From contig NZ_JAJEPW010000011.1 of NCBI RefSeq assembly GCF_020687045.1, positions 9,820 through 73,819 on the forward strand: DNA of 64,000 nucleotides, written 5' to 3'. Of the stretch, positions 44,183 through 52,448 are shown piece by piece (within the stretch, counting starts at the first letter, position 1; each line of letters starts with the position of its first letter). A program made the position numbers and the translations under genes. The notes beneath the pieces are model-generated. The model saw nothing but the letters and a program-made list of their open reading frames with translations, was not told the origin of the DNA and searched no databases. Origin of the DNA: Vescimonas cirricatena. GTDB taxonomy: Bacteria; Bacillota; Clostridia; Oscillospirales; Oscillospiraceae.

Positions 44183-44211
44183 TTGACGAAAATATGAAAA
44201 TCAAATATAAT
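44183..44211 (+). promoter_or_regulatory. SigA promoter of an orphan small RNA
   Basis: TTGACG (44183-44188), 17 bases, TATAAT (44206-44211), in very AT-rich DNA. No plus-strand gene follows for more than 2 kb. Confidence 0.85.
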
Positions 44212-44217
44212 CATGAG

Positions 44218-44298
44218 TGGAGAGGGTCTTACCTCCCGTGCCTATGAAGTGAGCGTGCATCCGGGTAAAGAGGGCGGATGCACGCTCATTTCCTTTAT
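44218..44298 (+). ncRNA. Candidate orphan small RNA (~75 nt)
   Basis: Starts just behind a near-perfect promoter. A short GAGG/CCTC hairpin is followed by a 14-bp stem (44250-44263 with 44275-44288) and TTTCCTTTATTTTC, a proper terminator. No ORF. It ends at the 3' end of folC on the other strand. No known RNA family recognised. Confidence 0.65.
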
Positions 44299-45569
44299 TT
44301 TCTCAGCTCCCGCAGCTGAAGCTCCACGTCTCCGATGAGGTACAAGGACCCGTAGCACAGCACCGTGCCGTCAGGCCCTGCCTGCTCCAGGGCCAGGGCC
44401 ACCCCCTCCCGGATGGTGCCGCAGGCCGTGGCAGAACAGCCCAGCTCCCGGATATAGGCCGCCAGCTCACCGGCAGGCAGGGACCGGGGGTTATCCGGCG
44501 TCACCGTGATGAAGGAGTTGGCGTAGGGCGCCACGCCCCGGTACATGCAGTGGTAGTCCTTGTCCTGCATGACCCCGGTCAGCACCGTCAGGGGCCGCCC
44601 GGGCAGATAGTCCCGGATGTTCTGCTCCAGGGCCTGGATGCACTGGGGATTGTGGCCGCCGTCGATGATGAACAGAGGATCATGGCCGATGATCTGGAAC
44701 CGGCCGGGCCAGTCGGTGGAGGCCAGCCCCCGGCGGATATGGGAGTCGGTAATGGCCCAGCCCCGGGCCTGAAGCACCCGGATGGCCGTCAGGGCCACGG
44801 CGGCGTTGCACAGCTGGTGCCGTCCCAGCAGCGGCAGGCGCAGGCCGGTAAGCTCCTCCCAATCGAAAACCTGGCCCTCCAACCCGGCGCTTTCCAGACG
44901 GATGCCGTCGAAATCCGCCAGGTGCAGGGGAACACCCAGACGCTCGCACCGCTGGCGGATGATCTCCTCCGCAGAGGCCGTCTGGCGGTACAGCACCGCG
45001 TCACAGCCGGGCTTGATGATCCCGGCCTTGGTGGCGGCGATTTTTTCAATGGTGTCCCCCAGATACTGGGTGTGATCCAGACCGATGTTGCAGAACACGG
45101 CGGCCTCCGGGGCGGGGATCACGTTGGTGGCGTCAAATTCGCCGCCCATGCCCACCTCGCACACCACGATATCGCAGTTGTGCCGGGCGAAATAGGCGAA
45201 GGCGATGGCCGTGACCATCTCAAACTCCGTGGGGTGAGGGTCCAGGGAGTCCGCCAGAGGGCGGACCTGGGCCGTGATTTCGCACAGCTCGTCGTCGGTG
45301 ATCTGCCGGCCGTCCACCTGCATGCGCTCGTTGAACCGGATCAGGAAGGGCGAGGTGTACAGGCCCGTGCGATAGCCCGCCGCCTGGAGGATGCTGGCCA
45401 TCATGGCACAGGTGGAGCCCTTGCCGTTGGTGCCGGTGACGTGGATGAACTCCAGGCCCTTCTGGGGGTCCCCCATCAGCGCCAGCAGCGCCCGGATGCG
45501 CTCCAGCCCCGGGATGCTGCTGCGCCAGCAGACGGCGTGGATATAAGACAGGGTTTCGTCAATGTTCAC
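44295..45569 (-). CDS. folC: Dihydrofolate/folylpolyglutamate synthase
   Basis: 424 residues. The ATP-binding P-loop GTNGKGST (46-53), the SPFLIRFNERMQVDG folate loop and the GEFDATNV segment are all present. It adds glutamate to dihydropteroate or folates, trapping them in the cell. It overlaps folT by ATGA and is the second gene behind a THF riboswitch, so folate uptake and retention are controlled together. Confidence 0.95.
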   Translation of the reverse strand: MNIDETLSYIHAVCWRSSIPGLERIRALLALMGDPQKGLEFIHVTGTNGKGSTCAMMASILQAAGYRTGLYTSPFLIRFNERMQVDGRQITDDELCEITAQVRPLADSLDPHPTEFEMVTAIAFAYFARHNCDIVVCEVGMGGEFDATNVIPAPEAAVFCNIGLDHTQYLGDTIEKIAATKAGIIKPGCDAVLYRQTASAEEIIRQRCERLGVPLHLADFDGIRLESAGLEGQVFDWEELTGLRLPLLGRHQLCNAAVALTAIRVLQARGWAITDSHIRRGLASTDWPGRFQIIGHDPLFIIDGGHNPQCIQALEQNIRDYLPGRPLTVLTGVMQDKDYHCMYRGVAPYANSFITVTPDNPRSLPAGELAAYIRELGCSATACGTIREGVALALEQAGPDGTVLCYGSLYLIGDVELQLRELRK

Positions 45570-46159
45570 TGTATATCATTTCCTTTCGACTGCACCGGCG
45601 GCAGGCCCACGGCCCGCAGAGCGCCGGAACGCTGCAGAAGCCACACCACCAGCACGTCCAGCACGCCGGTAATGGCGAACTGCACGCTGCGGGCCGCCAG
45701 CCGGGTGAGAAAGTACGCGGCTTTTGCGCCGCCGCCATAGATCATGGCCAAGGCGAAGCTCTGGTACAGCACCGACCCCAGGATCACCGGCGGCAGGAAC
45801 GCCAGAGCCAGCCGCAGGGGGCTGCATCTGCGGGTCAGCCAGGGACGGAAAAGCCCGGCGCACAGGCCGTACAGGATCGGGGGCACGCAGAAAATCGGGT
45901 TGTAGCCATAGGGGGAGAACAGGCAGCCGATGAAATCGGCGGCAAAGCCTGTCAGGGCCCCGGGCAGCGGCCCGAACAGCATCCCGGCCAGGAAGATAGG
46001 CACCGCTTCCAAGGAAAAGCGGGTCACCTCGTTGGGGGTAGGGATCAGGAACCGGGCCAGCACCACGCTGACGGCGGTCAGCAGGGCGCAGGTGACCATG
46101 GCCCGCACGGGCCACTTGGGTCTGCCGTGGGCAGATGCATGGGTGTGACGTTCAGACAT
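45566..46159 (-). CDS. folT: Folate ECF transporter substrate-binding protein FolT
   Basis: 197 residues with about six hydrophobic helices (LLTAVSVVLARFLIPTPNE..., GMLFGPLPGALTGFAADFIG..., FCVPPILYGLCAGLFRPWL). These match S components of ECF transporters for folate. It works with the shared EcfA/A'/T energising module, which is encoded elsewhere. Start ATG at 46159 after AGGAGG, which the upstream riboswitch can hide. Followed by folC. Confidence 0.92.
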   Translation of the reverse strand: MSERHTHASAHGRPKWPVRAMVTCALLTAVSVVLARFLIPTPNEVTRFSLEAVPIFLAGMLFGPLPGALTGFAADFIGCLFSPYGYNPIFCVPPILYGLCAGLFRPWLTRRCSPLRLALAFLPPVILGSVLYQSFALAMIYGGGAKAAYFLTRLAARSVQFAITGVLDVLVVWLLQRSGALRAVGLPPVQSKGNDIQ

Positions 46160-46166
46160 AAAAAAT

Positions 46167-46345
46167 ACCTCCTAATTCGGGTAAAAATTGGGAGGAGGTT
46201 GGGGAGTATGCACTTGTCAGGGCGCGAACCCCCGGGCCGGCTGCCAAAGCGGATGCGAAGACGGCACCGCGGAGACAGGTCTCCTTCGTCCGGCGGCAAC
46301 CTCCCATCCGACCGGCACTTAACGCGCCGCTTCTACTCTTGCAGC
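46167..46345 (-). promoter_or_regulatory. Tetrahydrofolate (THF) riboswitch with ribosome-site control
   Basis: Minus strand: GAGTAG ... GCGTTAAGTG ... GGATGGG ... GACGAAGG ... CGGTG ... CGCATCCGC, the conserved core of the THF aptamer (about 46248-46342). Behind it, AGGAGGT of the ribosome binding site (46167-46173) can pair with ACCTCCT (46193-46199), while the aptamer GGGAGGTT can compete. Control is therefore probably at translation start. Confidence 0.93.
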
Positions 46346-46359
46346 AAAAGCCAGTCATG

Positions 46360-46388
46360 ATTATACAGAAGCCGCCGGGAAAAAGCAA
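46360..46388 (-). promoter_or_regulatory. SigA promoter of folT-folC
   Basis: Minus strand: TTGCTT (46383-46388), 17 bases, TATAAT (46360-46365), directly before the riboswitch. Confidence 0.85.
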
Positions 46389-46516
46389 GGGAAATCGGAA
46401 AAAATGCCGAATCCTTCGGGGAAGGAAAGATAGGGGTTGCATTCCCGGGAATATTTGATATAATTACAGCAGATGATACAAACTGTACGCATTATTTTTC
46501 TTAATGAGGTGCTGTC

Positions 46517-47413
46517 ATGTCCGTGAAGCTGGAGCTTTATCGTGTGTTCAAGGAGGTAGCGGAGGCCGGAAACATCACCGCCGCCGCCCAGACTCTGTTT
46601 ATATCCCAGTCCGCCGTCAGCCAGTCCATCAAGCAGCTGGAGGCGGAGCTGCAGACCCGGCTGTTCGCCCGGAACTCCCGGGGCGTCACCCTGACCGCCG
46701 ACGGGCGGATGCTGTATGAATACGTCCGCAGCGCCATGGGCCTGCTGGAAACCGGCGAGGAGAAGCTGTCCCAGAGCCGGGACCTGCAGATGGGCCACCT
46801 GACCATCGGCGCCAGCGACACGGTGACCAGCCAGTTCCTGCTGCCGTATCTGGACCGGTTCCACCGGCAGTATCCGGCCATTCATATTCAGATCATCTCC
46901 GGCCGGAGCCACAAGGTTCTGGGCCTGCTGCAGTCCGGCAAGGTGGACATTGCCTTTGCCAGCACCCCCCAGGAGGGAGCGTCTCTGGAGACCTTCCCGT
47001 GCCTGGCCACCCACTCCATTTTCGTGGCCGGGGCGGAGTATCCCTGCGACTTCGACCATGTATACACCCTGGAGGAGATTGCCCGGTTCCCGCTGATTCT
47101 GCTGGAGCGGAAGGCCTCCTCCCGGCTGTATCTGGAAAAATACTTTCTGCAGAACGGGCTGCACCTGAACCCGGAGATCGAGCTGGGCGCCCGGAGCCTG
47201 CTGGTGGACCTGGCGGCCATCGGGTTCGGCGTGGCCGGCGTCACGGAGGAGTTTGTCCGCCGGGAGCTGGAAAGCGGCCGCCTGCGGAAGCTGCGCACGT
47301 CCTTTGATATCCCGCCCCGCAGCGTGGACCTGTGCGTGCTGCGGGACGTGCCCCTGACGTCTGCGGCCCAGCGCTTCAGCGATTTTATCCGGGAGAGCCT
47401 GCGCCGGGGCTAA
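46517..47413 (+). CDS. LysR-family transcriptional regulator
   Basis: 298 residues. The N-terminal winged helix (FKEVAEAGNITAAAQTLFISQSAVSQSIKQLEAELQTRLFAR) is standard LysR, followed by a linker helix and a periplasmic-binding-like effector domain. It faces away from the folate operon and toward xpt. LysR regulators often act on a divergent neighbour, which here would be folT; this is untested. No own promoter is clear. Confidence 0.92.
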   Translation: MSVKLELYRVFKEVAEAGNITAAAQTLFISQSAVSQSIKQLEAELQTRLFARNSRGVTLTADGRMLYEYVRSAMGLLETGEEKLSQSRDLQMGHLTIGASDTVTSQFLLPYLDRFHRQYPAIHIQIISGRSHKVLGLLQSGKVDIAFASTPQEGASLETFPCLATHSIFVAGAEYPCDFDHVYTLEEIARFPLILLERKASSRLYLEKYFLQNGLHLNPEIELGARSLLVDLAAIGFGVAGVTEEFVRRELESGRLRKLRTSFDIPPRSVDLCVLRDVPLTSAAQRFSDFIRESLRRG

Positions 47414-47474
47414 ACGCCGTCATAAGTGACAAAACCCGCCCCGGAAATGCCGGGAACTTCGCCCTTTCGACCCC

Positions 47475-47503
47475 TTGCTTTTGCGGCGTGAATAGGGCAG
47501 AAT
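47475..47503 (+). promoter_or_regulatory. Probable promoter of xpt-guaA
   Basis: TTGCTT (47475-47480), 17 bases, CAGAAT (47498-47503). A moderate match. No purine riboswitch is visible in the leader. Confidence 0.45.
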
Positions 47504-47546
47504 AGAGTCATTATTCACAGCAATGTGAGATTTATAGGAGGAATTT

Positions 47547-48131
47547 ATGGAACTGCTGAAGGAGCGCATCCGCCGGGAAGGTAAGGTCCTGCCCGGCAAC
47601 ATCATCAAGGTGGACGGTTTCCTGAATCACCGGGTGGACACCGCCCTTATGAGCCAGCTGGCCGATGAGTTCGCCAAGTATTTCGATGTGAAGGACATCA
47701 CCATGGTGCTGACGGCGGAGGCCAGCGGCATCCCTCTGGCCACGGTGTGTGCCCAGAAATACGGCGTTCCCATGGTGTTCGCCAAGAAGGCCAAGAGCGA
47801 CAATATCGAGGGCGGCCTGTATCAGAGCGAGATCTTCTCCTATACCTATAAGAAAAAAGTGACCCTCATCGTGGCCCAGGAGTGGCTGGGTCCCAAGGAC
47901 CGGGTGCTGATCATCGACGACTTCATGGCCAAGGGCTATGCCATGCAGGGCCTCATCGACATCGTCAAGGCCGCCGGGGCTGAGCTGGTGGGCATTGGCG
48001 TGGCAGTGGAGAAGGGCTTCCAGCACGGCGGCGACGCCCTGCGGGAGAAGGGCTATCCCATCCACTCCCTGGCCGTCATCGAGGAAGCGACCCCCGACCA
48101 CATCACCTTCCGGGAGGATGATCCCGTATGA
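47547..48131 (+). CDS. xpt: Xanthine phosphoribosyltransferase
   Basis: 194 residues, the same length as the Bacillus enzyme, after AGGAGGAATTT. It converts xanthine and PRPP to XMP in purine salvage. The PRPP-binding motif DRVLIIDDFMAKGYAM and the FLNHRVDT, AEASGIPLA and AKKAKS segments are clear. Its end overlaps guaA by ATGA; XMP made here is the substrate of GuaA, so the operon goes from xanthine to GMP. Confidence 0.95.
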   Translation: MELLKERIRREGKVLPGNIIKVDGFLNHRVDTALMSQLADEFAKYFDVKDITMVLTAEASGIPLATVCAQKYGVPMVFAKKAKSDNIEGGLYQSEIFSYTYKKKVTLIVAQEWLGPKDRVLIIDDFMAKGYAMQGLIDIVKAAGAELVGIGVAVEKGFQHGGDALREKGYPIHSLAVIEEATPDHITFREDDPV

Positions 48132-49657
48132 AAAAGGTTTTAGTGCTGGATTTCGGCGGCCAGTACAACCTGCTGGTGGCCCGCCGCGTCCGTGAATGCG
48201 GCGTATACTGCGAGATCAAATCCTTCCGCATGACCATGGACGAGGTCCGGGCCTTTGCCCCGGACGCCATCATCTTCACCGGCGGCCCGGCCACGGTGTT
48301 TGACCCCGGCGCTCCCATGATCGACCCGGAGATGCTGTCCATGGGTGTTCCCGTGCTGGGTATCTGCTACGGTCTGCAGCTGATGATGCACCTGCTGGGC
48401 GGTCAGTGCTGCAAGGCGGACACCCGGGAGTACGGCAAGACGGAGCTGACCCATACCGCCTCTCCCCTGTTCGACGGCGTGCCGGAGACGGCTGTGTACT
48501 GGATGAGCCACGGGGTGGAGGTGGAGCGCCTGGCCCCCGGCTTCGAGATCATCGCCTCCACCGAGGGCTGCCGCCACGCGGCGGTCCAGTGTCTGGAAAA
48601 GAAGCTCTACGGCGTGCAGTTCCACCCGGAGGTGGTGCATACCGAGTATGGCCGCCAAATTCTGGAGAACTTCCTGTATAAGATCTGCGGCTTCCGGCCG
48701 GAGTGGACCATGGCGTCCTATCTGGAGGAGGCTGTGGCCCAGTGCCGGGAGAAGATCGGCAATGGCCGGGTGCTGCTGGCTCTGTCCGGCGGCGTGGACA
48801 GCTCCGTGGCCGCCGCGCTGCTGCAGCGGGCGGTGGGCCGTCAGCTGACGTGCATCTTTGTGGACCACGGCCTGCTGCGCAAGGACGAGGGCGACCAGGT
48901 GGAGCATGTGATGACCAAGCAGTTCAACGTGGACGTCCGCCGGGTCAACGCCGGTCCCCGTTTCCTGAGCAAGCTGGCCGGTGTCACGGACCCCGAGCGT
49001 AAGCGGAAGATCATCGGTGAGGAGTTCATCCGCGTGTTCGAGGAGGAAGCCAAGAAGATCGGCGCCGTGGACTTCCTGGCCCAGGGCACCATCTATCCCG
49101 ATGTGGTGGAGTCCGGCCTGGGCGGCGAGTCCACCGTCATTAAGAGCCACCACAACGTAGGCGGTCTGCCTGACTGCGTGGATTTCAAGGACATCGTGGA
49201 GCCTCTGCGCCGCCTGTTCAAGGATGAGGTGCGGCAGCTGGGCCTGGAGCTGGGCCTGCCGGAGCAGCTGGTGTGGCGTCAGCCCTTCCCGGGTCCCGGC
49301 CTGGCCATCCGCGTCATCGGCGAGATCACCGAGGAAAAGCTGTCCATCCTTCGGGATGCCGACGCCATTTTCCGGGAGGAGATGGCGCTGGCCGGTCTGG
49401 ACCGCACCACCAGCCAGTATTTCGCCGTGCTGACGGATCTGCGCAGCGTGGGCGTCATGGGCGACGAGCGCACCTATGACTATACCCTGGCCCTGCGTGC
49501 GGTGCAGTCCCAGGACTTCATGACCGCCACCTGGTCCCGCATCCCCTATGACCTGCTGGACAAGATCTCCGGTCGCATCGTCGGCGAGGTGAAGCACATC
49601 AACCGGATCGTCTACGATATCACCTCCAAGCCCCCCGCGACGGTGGAGTGGGAATGA
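48128..49657 (+). CDS. guaA: GMP synthase (glutamine-hydrolysing)
   Basis: 509 residues. N-terminal class I glutamine amidotransferase with the Cys80 nucleophile (GICYGLQ) and His in VQFHPEV, then the ATP-pyrophosphatase P-loop SGGVDSS and a C-terminal dimerisation domain ending in PPATVEWE. It aminates XMP to GMP. The 3' end of guaA is a known integration site of genomic islands, and a mobile region begins directly after its stop. Confidence 0.97.
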   Translation: MKKVLVLDFGGQYNLLVARRVRECGVYCEIKSFRMTMDEVRAFAPDAIIFTGGPATVFDPGAPMIDPEMLSMGVPVLGICYGLQLMMHLLGGQCCKADTREYGKTELTHTASPLFDGVPETAVYWMSHGVEVERLAPGFEIIASTEGCRHAAVQCLEKKLYGVQFHPEVVHTEYGRQILENFLYKICGFRPEWTMASYLEEAVAQCREKIGNGRVLLALSGGVDSSVAAALLQRAVGRQLTCIFVDHGLLRKDEGDQVEHVMTKQFNVDVRRVNAGPRFLSKLAGVTDPERKRKIIGEEFIRVFEEEAKKIGAVDFLAQGTIYPDVVESGLGGESTVIKSHHNVGGLPDCVDFKDIVEPLRRLFKDEVRQLGLELGLPEQLVWRQPFPGPGLAIRVIGEITEEKLSILRDADAIFREEMALAGLDRTTSQYFAVLTDLRSVGVMGDERTYDYTLALRAVQSQDFMTATWSRIPYDLLDKISGRIVGEVKHINRIVYDITSKPPATVEWE

Positions 49658-49831
49658 GAAAAAAGTGAATATGATGGGCTGTAAAGCCTTGAAAACACTC
49701 ACTTTTTGAAAATCTCATTTCCTGTTTGATAGCAAAATGATAGCAGATACTAAAGCCATTTTGTTTGTTCTTGTTTTGGCGAGCGAATGGTTTGCAGGTT
49801 TGATGTCGCATCCAATCCTATATTGAGAGCG

Positions 49832-49880
49832 AAAAAGGCTCTGCTGACTTTCTGTAAAAGAAGGTCGGCAGAGCCTTTTG
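49832..49880. terminator. Bidirectional terminator at the element's left end
   Basis: AAAAAGGCTCTGC (49832-49844) pairs with GCAGAGCCTTTTG (49868-49880), extended by GAC/GTC. It ends the convergent XRE gene and blocks read-through from guaA. Confidence 0.75.
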
Positions 49881-50411
49881 TTATTCTTCACTATGTTCCT
49901 TGAGATCGGCAAGGAGCATATCACTCAGCTCCTGCGACGGCGTGATCTTGTGCCACTGACCGGAGGTGTCAAGTTCAGGGTAGCGGTAGCGCCAGCGGTC
50001 ATATTCTTCTTTGGTGATCTCCCCCGCTTTCAGCTTGGCGGCAATCGCACCCCATGCGGAAAGCATCCTGTGAAGCTCCGCTGCGTCGCGTCCTTTGTGG
50101 ATATGAACGCGCAGATGCACCTCATCCTCGCACTCACAGACCTCAAGACCGTAGCGGTCTTCCAGCGTGAACAGCGTGTGCATCAGCCCCACATAGGAGT
50201 CAATGTCCGGTACATCCAGCGCCTTGGGCGAAACGTCAAGCGCCTGTGCCAGCGCAGCGGTCACGTCCGCCTTGGGCGTTCTGGAACCATTCTCGTACTG
50301 CGCAAGGCGAACATCTGCGGATTTCTCCGGAAAGCCCAGCGCCATACCGAGATATTTCTGTGTCATGCCCCGCATCGTGCGGAAAAAGTGGATGCGTTCA
50401 CCAATCGCCAT
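49881..50411 (-). CDS. XRE-family element regulator
   Basis: 176 residues from the ATG at 50411; the first in-frame ATG overlaps the ribosome binding site AGGAG. The N-terminal 65 residues are a helix-turn-helix of the XRE class (MTQKYLGMALGF...VRLAQYENGSRTPKADVTAALAQAL). The C-terminal ~100 residues are a conserved domain of unknown role. It is divergent from the Xis-integrase operon, so it is the likely repressor of that promoter. Confidence 0.88.
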   Translation of the reverse strand: MAIGERIHFFRTMRGMTQKYLGMALGFPEKSADVRLAQYENGSRTPKADVTAALAQALDVSPKALDVPDIDSYVGLMHTLFTLEDRYGLEVCECEDEVHLRVHIHKGRDAAELHRMLSAWGAIAAKLKAGEITKEEYDRWRYRYPELDTSGQWHKITPSQELSDMLLADLKEHSEE

Positions 50412-50447
50412 AATAGCCATCTCCTGTGTCGGTTGTCTTTGATAATG

Positions 50448-50476
50448 AGTATAGCAGATATGTTTAATTTCGTCAA
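50448..50476 (-). promoter_or_regulatory. SigA promoter of the XRE gene
   Basis: Minus strand: TTGACG (50471-50476), 17 bases, TATACT (50448-50453). Confidence 0.85.
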
Positions 50477-50520
50477 GAAAAATCTAAGCAAATTTATTTA
50501 ATATTTTCCTGCGAGCCGGC

Positions 50521-50549
50521 TTGACTTAAACTTATATGTATAGTACAAT
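50521..50549 (+). promoter_or_regulatory. SigA promoter of the xis-int operon
   Basis: TTGACT (50521-50526), 17 bases, TACAAT (50544-50549). Confidence 0.85.
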
Positions 50550-50835
50550 AGTTGTAAGCTAAGCATATTAGTTTAATTCATAAAAATTTTACAATTTAGG
50601 GTACCCCAAAATGCAGGAAAAATGTCCGTTGTAAGGTGAGAGGGGGGTGAAATCCAAAAACCGCAAAACTGAATGACCGTCCAAGGGATACTTTCTCCGG
50701 GGAAGCAGGCGATGAAATGAGCGTGCCAAGGAGAAAAGAAAACGGCACAGCGCCGAAAAGGGTTGCCTGCCAGAGTCCGGCGGATAGAACGGCGAAGCAA
50801 TCAACCACAAATCAGGAAAGGAAGGTATTTTGCCT
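50550..50835 (+). other. Long leader before xis
   Basis: About 280 bases between promoter and xis without a supported gene. Contains the palindrome GGGTACCC (50600-50607) and a purine-rich run GAGAGGGGGG near 50638. May hold integrase or regulator sites, or a regulatory RNA. Confidence 0.4.
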
Positions 50836-51051
50836 ATGGCAGGAGAAATTTTTATGAGAGTAAATGAAGTTGCGGAAGAGCTTGGCGTATCGGTTCCGTA
50901 TGCGTATAAGCTCATCCGTGAGCTGAACGAAGAGCTGCGAAAGACCGGCTGCATCACCATTGCAGGCAGGATCGACCGCAAGTTCTTCCATGAGAAGTTC
51001 TACGGAACGAGAGAACCGAAGGAAAGAAGGGAATCGAATGGCAGCGTTTAA
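50836..51051 (+). CDS. xis: Excisionase-like small DNA-binding protein
   Basis: 71 residues. A winged-helix MerR/Xis-type fold is suggested by RVNEVAEELGVSVPYAYKLIRELNEELRKTGCITIAGRIDRKFFHEKFYG. The ATG at 50836 follows GGAAGG; the ATG at 50854 is possible. It overlaps the integrase by 14 bases, the usual Xis-Int arrangement. It should bias the integrase toward excision. Confidence 0.82.
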   Translation: MAGEIFMRVNEVAEELGVSVPYAYKLIRELNEELRKTGCITIAGRIDRKFFHEKFYGTREPKERRESNGSV

Positions 51052-52111
51052 GGACAAGAAGAACGGCTCATGGTATGTGCAGTTTCGCTATACCGACTGG
51101 CGCGGTGAACGCCAGCAAAAATTGAAGCGCGGCTTTGCGACCAAGAAAGAGGCTCAGGCATGGGAACGCGAGTTTCTGATGCAGAAGCAGGCTGATGTCA
51201 ATATGAGCTTCGAGAGCTTTGTGGCGCTCTATGAAAAGGACGTCAAGCCCAAGCTGAAGCTCAACACATGGCTCAGCAAGGAGCATATCATCCGCACGAA
51301 GATTCTTCCGTATTTCAAGAAGCGCAAGCTCTCGGAAATCACCGCCCGTGATGTGATCGACTGGCAGAACGAGATACGGCAGCACACCAAGTCAAGCGGC
51401 GAAAGCTATTCCCCGGACTATCTCAAGAACGTTCATACCCAACTGAGCTGTATTTTCAACCACGCCATCAAGTATTACGGCTTACAGATCAATCCCGCTG
51501 CAAAGGCCGGGAATATGGGCAGCGAGCAGCCGAAGGAAATGCTGTTCTGGACGAAGGAAGAATACATCAAATTCATCGACGCCATGATGGACAAGCCCAT
51601 GCTGTACTACGCCTTTGAAATCCTGTACTGGTGTGGCATCCGCGAGGGTGAACTGCTGGCACTGACGCCTGCGGACTTCGATTTTGAGAAGAAAACGCTC
51701 CGCATCAATAAATCCTATCAGCGGCTACAGGGCAAGGACGTTATCACCACGCCGAAAACGAAGAAAAGCAATCGCGTAATCCAGATGCCTGACTTCCTCT
51801 GTGACGAGATGCAGGACTATTTCAAGCAGCTTTACGGACTGGAACCGGACAGCCGCATCTTCCCTCTGACCAAGCACACCTTGAAGCGCGGCATGGAGTT
51901 CGGGTGCAAGGCGTCTGGTGTCAAGGTCATTAGAATCCACGATTTGAGACACAGCCACGTTTCTTTACTTATCAACATGGGCTATTCCGCCGTTGCCATC
52001 GGCAATCGTGTGGGACACGAAAGTGTGGAGATCACCTATCGGTACGCGCATCTGTTCCCAACTGTGCAGAAGGAAATGGCAGATAAATTGAACGTCGAAA
52101 GGAGCAATTAA
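51038..52111 (+). CDS. int: Tyrosine integrase of the guaA element
   Basis: 357 residues from the ATG at 51038. An N-terminal AP2-like arm-binding domain (KDKKNGSWYVQFRYTDWRGERQQKLKRGF) is followed by a core-binding domain and a catalytic domain. Catalytic residues: Arg202 (CGIREGE), His301-x-x-Arg304 (HDLRH), His327 (VGHES) and Tyr336 (YRYAHL). It differs clearly from the tRNA-Arg integrases. The likely target is the guaA 3' end ~1.4 kb to the left. Confidence 0.95.
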   Translation: MAAFKDKKNGSWYVQFRYTDWRGERQQKLKRGFATKKEAQAWEREFLMQKQADVNMSFESFVALYEKDVKPKLKLNTWLSKEHIIRTKILPYFKKRKLSEITARDVIDWQNEIRQHTKSSGESYSPDYLKNVHTQLSCIFNHAIKYYGLQINPAAKAGNMGSEQPKEMLFWTKEEYIKFIDAMMDKPMLYYAFEILYWCGIREGELLALTPADFDFEKKTLRINKSYQRLQGKDVITTPKTKKSNRVIQMPDFLCDEMQDYFKQLYGLEPDSRIFPLTKHTLKRGMEFGCKASGVKVIRIHDLRHSHVSLLINMGYSAVAIGNRVGHESVEITYRYAHLFPTVQKEMADKLNVERSN

Positions 52112-52112
52112 A

Positions 52113-52448
52113 ATGTCACTGAAAAACCGAGACAACCACAACCGCTGGCGCAACAAGACTGTTGCCTTCCGGGTATCACCGGAGGAAGACTGGCAGATTG
52201 AAACCTTTGTCAAGCTCTCAGGGCTGACGAAACAGGACTACATCACCCGCCGCCTGATTTGCAAGGACGTGGTGGTACAGGGCAATCCACGGGTCTACAA
52301 AGCGCTGCGCGACCAGCTTGCCGCTGTGCTGAACGAGCTGCGGCGCATTGAAGCGGGCGGCAGCGTGAACGACGAGCTGCTGGATGTGATTGAAATGATC
52401 GCAGCCATCATGGACGGCATGAAGGAGGAAAACGCCTATGGAGAATGA
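52113..52448 (+). CDS. MobC-like relaxosome accessory protein
   Basis: 111 residues beginning 1 base after the integrase stop. The N-terminal ribbon-helix-helix-like segment (NKTVAFRVSPEEDWQIETFVKLSGLTKQDYITRRLI) and the helical remainder match small mobilization proteins that bind near oriT. It overlaps the RepA-like gene by 11 bases. Confidence 0.7.
   Translation: MSLKNRDNHNRWRNKTVAFRVSPEEDWQIETFVKLSGLTKQDYITRRLICKDVVVQGNPRVYKALRDQLAAVLNELRRIEAGGSVNDELLDVIEMIAAIMDGMKEENAYGE

Noticed and set aside
47414..47546. Purine riboswitch before xpt
   Set aside because: The conserved purine aptamer core is not present in the leader.
50573..50981. Minus-strand ORFs in the leader before xis
   Set aside because: They overlap xis and its promoter region, have no ribosome site and no recognisable motif.
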